This document shows, one piece after another, positions 60,901 to 64,000 of a stretch of DNA of 64,000 nucleotides. The position numbers and the translations under genes are program-made. The DNA is from Symbiodinium microadriaticum (Eukaryota; Sar; Dinophyceae; Suessiales; Symbiodiniaceae): assembly GCA_001939145.1 (NCBI GenBank), contig LSRX01000757.1, forward strand, positions 131,109-195,108. Reading direction: 5' to 3'. The notes beneath the pieces are model-generated. The model saw only the letters and a list, made by a program, of their open reading frames with translations. It was not told the origin of the DNA and made no database searches. Position 1 is the stretch's first letter, and each line of letters starts with the position of its first letter.

Positions 60901-63900
60901 AGGTCCAGTTCTGTGATCAAGAGGTCGTTCTCGGAACCGACACAGTCCAAGGGGACGCTTGGAGGGCCTTGAGCTGGTGGAATCCATCTTCTCAAGGTCG
61001 GAAGCTCTCAAACAACGAGCTTAAGACTTTGAACGATTACCTCGGCACTTACGGCTACTCACGTCCCATGGGGCAGCTGGGACACGGCCTGCTGCCCTCG
61101 AACTTTGAGCAGTTCCGAGCAGGTAATAAGAACGGGAAAGCTGAGCTCGTTCGGGAGATCTTGCTCTTCGAGGCAAAGTTGGGCGACGTCCTGAACAAGC
61201 TGCCTGTCACGGGCATGGCGCAGCTGTTTCGCGGCGGCTGGACGTCTGGTGAGCAATTCCGAGACATGCAGGCGGCCTTGGACTCCGGCTCCAGCATCAG
61301 CTTCCCGTGGTTTCAGTCGACGACTTCGCTTCACCCACATGCCCTCACATTCATGACTCGGAAGAGTGAGCCGGAGACTTGTGCTTATAACTGCCTCGAG
61401 CAGGGACAGGCCTTCCCTACCTTTCTGACTTTCAACACATGCTATGCCAAGAATGTCACGGAGTGGAACAGGCGTGAGCAGGAATGGCTCTTACTCCCGA
61501 ACCTTGTCTTCAAGATTGCCAGTATCACCAAGATCCAGAACGATCCTTGGCGGTTGTGGACGCCGGAGCAGATGGCTGATTGGCTGACGAAGGAGCATGC
61601 TGTGCCGGAGGATTGGCAAAGGAATGGTAAGTCAGCCTTCGGACCATGGCCCGATATCGCGGCAGCGGTCACTGCCCACTCCATGGATGGCGAAGCCTTC
61701 CTCACCTGGTTTGAGACCAAAGACTTCCCTGAGCCTTACGTGAAGGGCAAATGGGATACCTCCGAGCACCTCTTCTCAAACAAGCGCCAGGAGCTTAAGT
61801 ACGCTTCTTGGACCCGCTTCCGGCTCCCAGGGCCTCAGACCAGGATGGGGCTGGGCGTCAACTCCATCCAGTACTACTACAATATCACTTTCGAGGATGT
61901 CGGACCTTGTCCCTCGTGACACTGAGACGGTGTGAGACCAACTGCCAGAACCCAAAAGTTGAAAAAAAACTGGCTGGCTGTCATCCTGGAGAAGCCTATT
62001 TAGCAGAAAAAGCCTACCTTTGGCCAACAAGCTGATGTTGTCAGTTTTTCAAAAACAACAAGGTCACCTTTTCAAGAAGAAGTCAAGAATGTCAGTCTTT
62101 CCAGACCACCTATGAGAATTTCCAACAATGCTGTCAGTTAACACAAGAAACAGGCACGGGTGTTTTAATTTGTTTTAATGAAGCACAACGAAGGTGAAAG
62201 TGCAACAAGCTGGACAACGATTGGTTTGTTTCTGGCCCGACAACTCCTAAAGGCCAACTTAGCCTGCCCCGGCAGGCTACAGATTCGCTTAGCCTTTGTT
62301 GAAGCCAAACAACAAAATGGACTCGGCACTGCCGGCTACGGAGTGGGCTGTGGACATCCCTCCCAAAAACAAGCGCAAAAGGGGAGATCTTATAAGCACA
62401 TCTGCAAAAAGAACCGCTTTGCGATTCAGGCGGTGAGGAGGCGACCATACTCCCTGGTGCTCTTCGACGAGGCGGCCCTTTGCGACTCTGCGACTATCTC
62501 TGGGAGGCTTTTGGGTTTTTTGCAGGTGGAGAAGGCCCACCCGGATGTCTTCAACATCCTTCTGCAGCTCCTTGATGACGGCAGGCAACAGTCCTCAGAG
62601 GACATCTCGGCTCTACGGGTCTTTACTTCGCAAGACGGCCCAAGGCTGACGGACTCCAGAGGCCGCGTCGTCTCCTTCGCCAACACCCTCGCCGGGTTCC
62701 CCGGAGCTCTCGGATGCGGGAAGAGTCGCTAGGATGTCGGAGAGTTCTTATTCACAGCTCGTGTGAGGTGGTGATGACCTCCAACATCGGAAGCCGCTCT
62801 GCCGAGGGCTCGGATCGGAGGATCTGCGAAGAAGCGAGGAGCATCGACTATGGCGCGAGCCGCAGTGTACCCAGGTGCAGAAGTCCGCAGCAGGTGGCCT
62901 GGGCTTGGGCTTCGGCGTGGGGGAGGCGAGGCGCTCTTGGAGGGTCTCAGAAGCAGGGAAGAGGGTTGCAACTTCAGTTCGCCAGGATGTGGAGGAGGAC
63001 AAGTACAGCAAGGTCAAGGAGCTCGTCCACGAGGACTGAGTCAGGTCTATAGCAACGCCCAATCCTGCTAGCTGCTAGCAGCTGCTATAGCAGCATATGT
63101 TGCAGAGCAACTCTGTCTATCGAGGAGATGAAGAGCTTCTTCAGACCGGAGTTCTTGAACAGGCCGCACATGCTAGACATGGGCTTGCGAAAAACACAGA
63201 GTGGGCTGGGTCCAGCTGCGCAGGCTCGATGAGGTCATCGTCTTCCGACCTCTGAAGGAAGATGATGTCAGGGCCATCGCAGAGGTGCCCCTTTTAGGAG
63301 CCCCGCGAGATCAGAGTCTGCCGTTGCCGAGTGGAGGTGGAGTTCAAGAAGGTGATGGCCAGGCCAGGCCCCTTTCCTTTCTAGGGAGGCTAACCCTCTT
63401 TGCTCGTACCCTGCCAGGCTTGCCGACAAGGAGCGCCTCTGCCGTGCCACGGTGAAAACCGCCACGGTCAGAGTTTCTGAGCCGCAGTCCGCGACAGGAC
63501 CTGGAAGTCACACTCTCCCCGAGCTTCAAGGACGGGGGGCGAGCCTGGCTGAAGGGGTGACCGGCCGTCGAAAGCATCCTTCAGAACCCAAGAGTCGCAG
63601 CTGATGCCTCGGATCCCCATGCAGGAGCAAGTGCTGAAGGAAGGCTACGACCCGGCCTACGGGGCGAGGCCTGGCAATCTCTGCGACTCTCTGTCCTACT
63701 GGCCTCTGTGTCTCTCTCTCTGTCCTTTTTTTCTCCGAATAATTCTGAGAGATGCTTCTGATCGGAGGCCGCTGCGCCGGGCCATCACCCGCATGCTCGA
63801 GGCTTCCTTGAGCCGCCAGGGCTCTGAAGTTCTTGATCCGATCGATAGTCGGAAGCCCGCGTTCTTTTTTGGGGGAGGGGTTTGGGTGAGGACACGCTGG

Positions 63901-63938
63901 CCGAGCATCTCCTGCAAAACGCAGCCGAGTCTCGGCAG
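42148..63938 (+). CDS. ClpB/Hsp104-type AAA+ protein disaggregase, over 40 exons, 3' end outside the window
   Basis: ClpB-type proteins form ATP-driven hexameric rings that pull polypeptides out of aggregates together with Hsp70. The gene shows, in family order, an N domain (42148-about 42925), the first AAA+ domain (43084-50385), a coiled-coil middle domain (50453-54104), and the second AAA+ domain with its C-terminal subdomain (54393-63938). Both Walker A motifs (AGVGKTS at 43798; GPTGVGKTA at 55590) and both Walker B motifs (VILVVDE, LVLFDE) are intact. The long middle domain favours ClpB/Hsp101/Hsp104 over ClpC. The start and any targeting peptide were not found, so compartment is unknown. 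Exons are mostly 20-90 nt. Introns are mostly GC-AG; two are greatly enlarged, one by an insertion (46246-49555) and one by a nested gene (60741-61919). No frame break was seen in the exons placed. Confidence 0.93.
42935..43037. mobile_element. MITE-like inverted-repeat element, family B, copy 1
   Basis: The left arm CTCGGAGGTTGGGTAGGTAT and the right arm ending in ACCCATGAACCTCCAAG are inverted repeats of about 30 bp around an AT-richer centre. In reverse orientation the whole unit matches copy 2 at 50746-50862. It fills most of the intron before the exon at 43084. Confidence 0.8.
43084..50385 (+). CDS. ClpB first AAA+ domain (NBD1) exon group
   Basis: Exons: 43084-43145 ([18 protein letters not shown]), 43534-43610 ([14 protein letters not shown]), 43798-43890 ([16 protein letters not shown], Walker A), 44642-44701 ([19 protein letters not shown]), 44768-44836 (RLRAVVKEV...VILVVDE, Walker B), 44901-44960 ([11 protein letters not shown]), 45047-45081 ([11 protein letters not shown]), 45777-45809 ([10 protein letters not shown]), 45958-46009 ([17 protein letters not shown], arginine finger), 49570-49602 ([11 protein letters not shown]), 49888-49916 (VQILKGLAP), 50037-50073 ([12 protein letters not shown]), 50232-50294 ([12 protein letters not shown]), 50353-50385 ([11 protein letters not shown]). 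Joined, they read through without a break. The only unclear junction is the donor after 43890. Confidence 0.92.
45240..45266. repeat. (GA)n microsatellite in a ClpB intron
   Basis: A GA run; a second one lies at 45642-45661, both in the intron between the exons at 45047 and 45777. Confidence 0.9.
46246..46629. repeat. subterminal repeat region of the inserted element
   Basis: Besides the terminal repeat, the motif CATAACAACCTAT recurs at about 46313, 46375 and 46425. A second inverted copy of the ACCATTTCCATTTTCTAA segment occurs at about 46603-46620, so this left block alone could fold as a hairpin. A third related stretch (ATGGAAATGGT) is near 46934. Confidence 0.7.
47136..48625 (+). CDS. 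unrecognised protein in the inserted element, frameshifted
   Basis: A first open part starts with ATG at 47136 ([18 protein letters not shown]) and stays open to 47327. The second part begins after a TAG|G acceptor at 47584 ([18 protein letters not shown]) and is open to the stop at 48513. A +1 shift near 48500 then continues as a protein-like reading ([17 protein letters not shown], then [15 protein letters not shown]) to TGA at 48625, so the gene is probably broken, or has a junction I cannot see. No domain is recognised; it is soluble-looking, with no membrane segments. It does not resemble a DDE transposase by eye. Its place between terminal inverted repeats suggests an element-encoded or captured protein. 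Confidence 0.5.
49083..49462 (-). pseudogene. C-terminal fragment of a retroviral-type (rve) integrase
   Basis: Read on the minus strand, the frame is open from the ambiguous base at 49463 down to a TAA stop. It gives [17 protein letters not shown], then [12 protein letters not shown], then [17 protein letters not shown], a W-x-x-NIF-TI segment and YLRFELLKA. The TYNN-x-KHSAT-x-TP-EA block is the end of an integrase catalytic core, and the DVGDEVKI segment is the small SH3-like C-terminal domain. The DDE active-site region is missing, being cut off at the n and the terminal repeat. Base composition is clearly more AT-rich than the host exons. Polinton, LTR-element or giant-virus-type integrases are all possible sources. 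Confidence 0.7.
50453..54104 (+). CDS. ClpB coiled-coil middle domain exon group
   Basis: Exons: 50453-50482 ([10 protein letters not shown]), a possible one at about 50552-50600 ([15 protein letters not shown]), a possible one at 50873-50892 (RELEE), 51120-51167 ([16 protein letters not shown]), 53091-53140 ([15 protein letters not shown]), 53309-about 53354 ([16 protein letters not shown]), 53522-53554 ([11 protein letters not shown]), 53813-53854 ([14 protein letters not shown]), 54066-54104 ([13 protein letters not shown]). Charged Glu/Lys/Arg heptad-like spacing is typical of the ClpB M domain, which contacts Hsp70. The summed length of roughly 110-120 residues matches ClpB and is far longer than the ClpC linker. 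Confidence 0.75.
50746..50862. mobile_element. MITE-like inverted-repeat element, family B, copy 2
   Basis: TACTTGGAGGTTCATGGGTA at the left and its complement at the right end form near-perfect arms of about 35 bp, bounded by TA on both sides. It matches copy 1 at 42935-43037 in the opposite orientation and ends about 10 bases before a possible exon acceptor (50871-50872). Confidence 0.85.
50955..51100. repeat. interstitial TTTAGGG telomere-type array
   Basis: About fifteen perfect or near-perfect TTTAGGG, TTTTAGGG and TTTGGGG units run in one orientation immediately upstream of the ClpB exon at 51120. It is the longest such array in the window. Confidence 0.9.
51292..51371. repeat. (TA)n/(CA)n microsatellite in a ClpB intron
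   Basis: TATA runs with ACATATACAT interruptions end in an ACACAC stretch. Confidence 0.9.
51400..52250. repeat. AT-rich degenerate satellite in a ClpB intron
   Basis: A strongly AT-rich block contrasts with the GC-rich exons. Two motifs alternate: GGGAAATTCCCAGGTGAAGC-like (near 51494, 51725 and, more degenerate, 51948) and TTTGGACCCCACAA-like (near 51542, 51656, 51778, 51849 and 52106). This points to a very degenerate tandem array with a unit of about 120-250 bp. Confidence 0.6.
52958..53075. repeat. (TA)n/(TATG)n microsatellite in a ClpB intron
   Basis: TA-rich repeats lie directly upstream of the coiled-coil exon at 53091. A second TA block is at 53421-53485 in the intron before 53522. 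Confidence 0.9.
54144..54247. mobile_element. MITE-like inverted-repeat element, family A, copy 1
   Basis: TACCTGTAGTCTCCATTGTA at the left (continuing GTTCCGTTT) and its exact complement at the right (54217-54247) form perfect arms of about 30 bp including TA at both ends, as for a TA target duplication. It lies in the intron between the exons at 54066 and 54393. Confidence 0.88.
54393..63938 (+). CDS. ClpB second AAA+ domain (NBD2) and C-terminal exon group
   Basis: Exons: 54393-54416 (VTAEDVAQ), 54477-54512 ([12 protein letters not shown]), 54563-54604 (SRLLHLEK), 54717-54749 ([11 protein letters not shown]), 55344-55417 ([18 protein letters not shown]), 55576-55654 ([19 protein letters not shown], Walker A), 55745-55773 (TMIRLDMSE), 55901-55919 (FMEKHT), 55984-56016 ([11 protein letters not shown], pore-loop segment), 62430-62471 ([14 protein letters not shown], Walker B), 62526-62584 ([19 protein letters not shown]), 62645-62687 ([14 protein letters not shown]), 62768-about 62800 ([10 protein letters not shown], sensor 1), 62986-63033, 63125-63162 (FFRPEFLNR, arginine finger), 63224-63284 ([10 protein letters not shown]), 63337-63362, 63418-about 63440, 63498-63530 ([10 protein letters not shown]), 63625-63668 ([11 protein letters not shown], sensor 2), 63768-63801 ([11 protein letters not shown]), 63891-63938. 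The short piece after APPGY (family VGYxEGG) was not found. Confidence 0.92.
56017..60506. other. left part of the long ClpB intron; no gene recognised
   Basis: It contains open frames up to 177 codons (57217-57750) without family features, one MITE-like element (58886-58981) and a CCCTAAA tract (58366-58437). The missing small ClpB exon after APPGY may be hidden here. Confidence 0.5.
58886..58981. mobile_element. MITE-like inverted-repeat element, family A, copy 2
   Basis: Arms CCTATAGTCTCCATTGTAGT and its near-complement at the right end are about 26 bp long. The middle (GGGGTTACCTTGCAAGATCC) matches copy 1 at 54144-54247 in reverse orientation. It lies in the 6.4-kb ClpB intron. Confidence 0.85.
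60741..61919 (+). CDS. predicted secreted arginine-type ADP-ribosyltransferase with SAM-like tail, nested in a ClpB intron
   Basis: An uninterrupted 392-codon frame on the + strand. The Met at 60741 is chosen because it is followed at once by a signal peptide or membrane anchor (residues 5-21, [17 protein letters not shown]); the frame is open upstream to an earlier Met at 60507. Residues about 155-262 carry the R-S-E signature of mono-ADP-ribosyltransferases, which transfer ADP-ribose from NAD+ to protein: LFRG with Arg164, FQSTTS (Ser193), and R-E-Q-E-W-LLLP with the ExE pair Glu246/Glu248, the form usual for arginine-specific enzymes. Residues about 270-325 ([10 protein letters not shown] to [11 protein letters not shown]) resemble a SAM domain. 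Cys220-236-type residues may form disulphides outside the cell. It lies wholly in the 6.4-kb intron between ClpB exons 55984-56016 and 62430-62471, same strand, and has no introns itself, unlike all neighbours. The substrate is unknown. Confidence 0.8.
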   Translation: MPPSLRAGLLLVLLGLWRASAVRTIEPQTVMKTTDCDYESLREAKVTAVSTGVQVQFCDQEVVLGTDTVQGDAWRALSWWNPSSQGRKLSNNELKTLNDYLGTYGYSRPMGQLGHGLLPSNFEQFRAGNKNGKAELVREILLFEAKLGDVLNKLPVTGMAQLFRGGWTSGEQFRDMQAALDSGSSISFPWFQSTTSLHPHALTFMTRKSEPETCAYNCLEQGQAFPTFLTFNTCYAKNVTEWNRREQEWLLLPNLVFKIASITKIQNDPWRLWTPEQMADWLTKEHAVPEDWQRNGKSAFGPWPDIAAAVTAHSMDGEAFLTWFETKDFPEPYVKGKWDTSEHLFSNKRQELKYASWTRFRLPGPQTRMGLGVNSIQYYYNITFEDVGPCPS

Positions 63939-64000
63939 GCCTTCGGGGGCCGTTACTGCAAGTGCCTTCTAGAGGGCTCTGAAATGAAAAAGCAGTCCCT

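Noticed and set aside
1..64000. Relict dinoflagellate spliced-leader sequence (TTTTGGCTCAAG) marking retrocopies
   Set aside because: I scanned for TTGGCTCAAG and found none; only short GCTCAAG matches of no significance.

Overview
The window reads as nuclear DNA of a dinoflagellate, most likely a member of the Symbiodiniaceae. The reasons are: genes broken into many very short exons; 5' splice sites that are mostly GC, with some GT and GA; acceptors that almost always read AG|G; TTTAGGG telomere-type repeats scattered through introns; abundant microsatellites; and all recognisable genes on one strand. The organism call is inference. No rRNA, tRNA, CRISPR array, bacterial operon or spliced-leader sequence was found.

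Four conserved multi-exon genes could be pieced together on the + strand by protein family knowledge. They are: (1) a class II CPD photolyase, 3' two thirds, about 6.07-9.53 kb; (2) a PKG/PKA-like AGC protein kinase, catalytic domain and C-terminus, 27.05-30.27 kb; (3) a YIPF6-type Yip1-domain membrane protein, about 36.87-39.39 kb; (4) a ClpB/Hsp104-type AAA+ disaggregase covering 42.1-63.94 kb and running off the right edge. The rest of 1-42 kb is mostly repeats, possible isolated exons of unknown genes, and a 798-base assembly gap (31992-32789).

The ClpB introns are the most eventful part. One intron holds a 3.3-kb insertion (46246-49555) with matching terminal inverted repeats and a 5-bp target duplication; inside are an unrecognised ORF and, on the other strand, the C-terminal piece of a retroviral-type integrase. 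Another intron holds a complete uninterrupted gene (60741-61919) for a predicted secreted arginine-type ADP-ribosyltransferase with a SAM-like tail. Two families of about 100-bp inverted-repeat elements each occur twice, and there are many TTTAGGG tracts and an AT-rich degenerate satellite.

Other landmarks are a 169-bp tandem satellite (17.58-18.79 kb), a dinoflagellate retroelement-type ORF (15453-16025) and long microsatellites. The genes serve unrelated housekeeping roles (UV repair, signalling, Golgi membrane traffic, protein disaggregation), so this is a one-directional gene array rather than a pathway cluster. Exon borders were placed by eye from reading frame, family similarity and the AG|G rule and need transcript confirmation.
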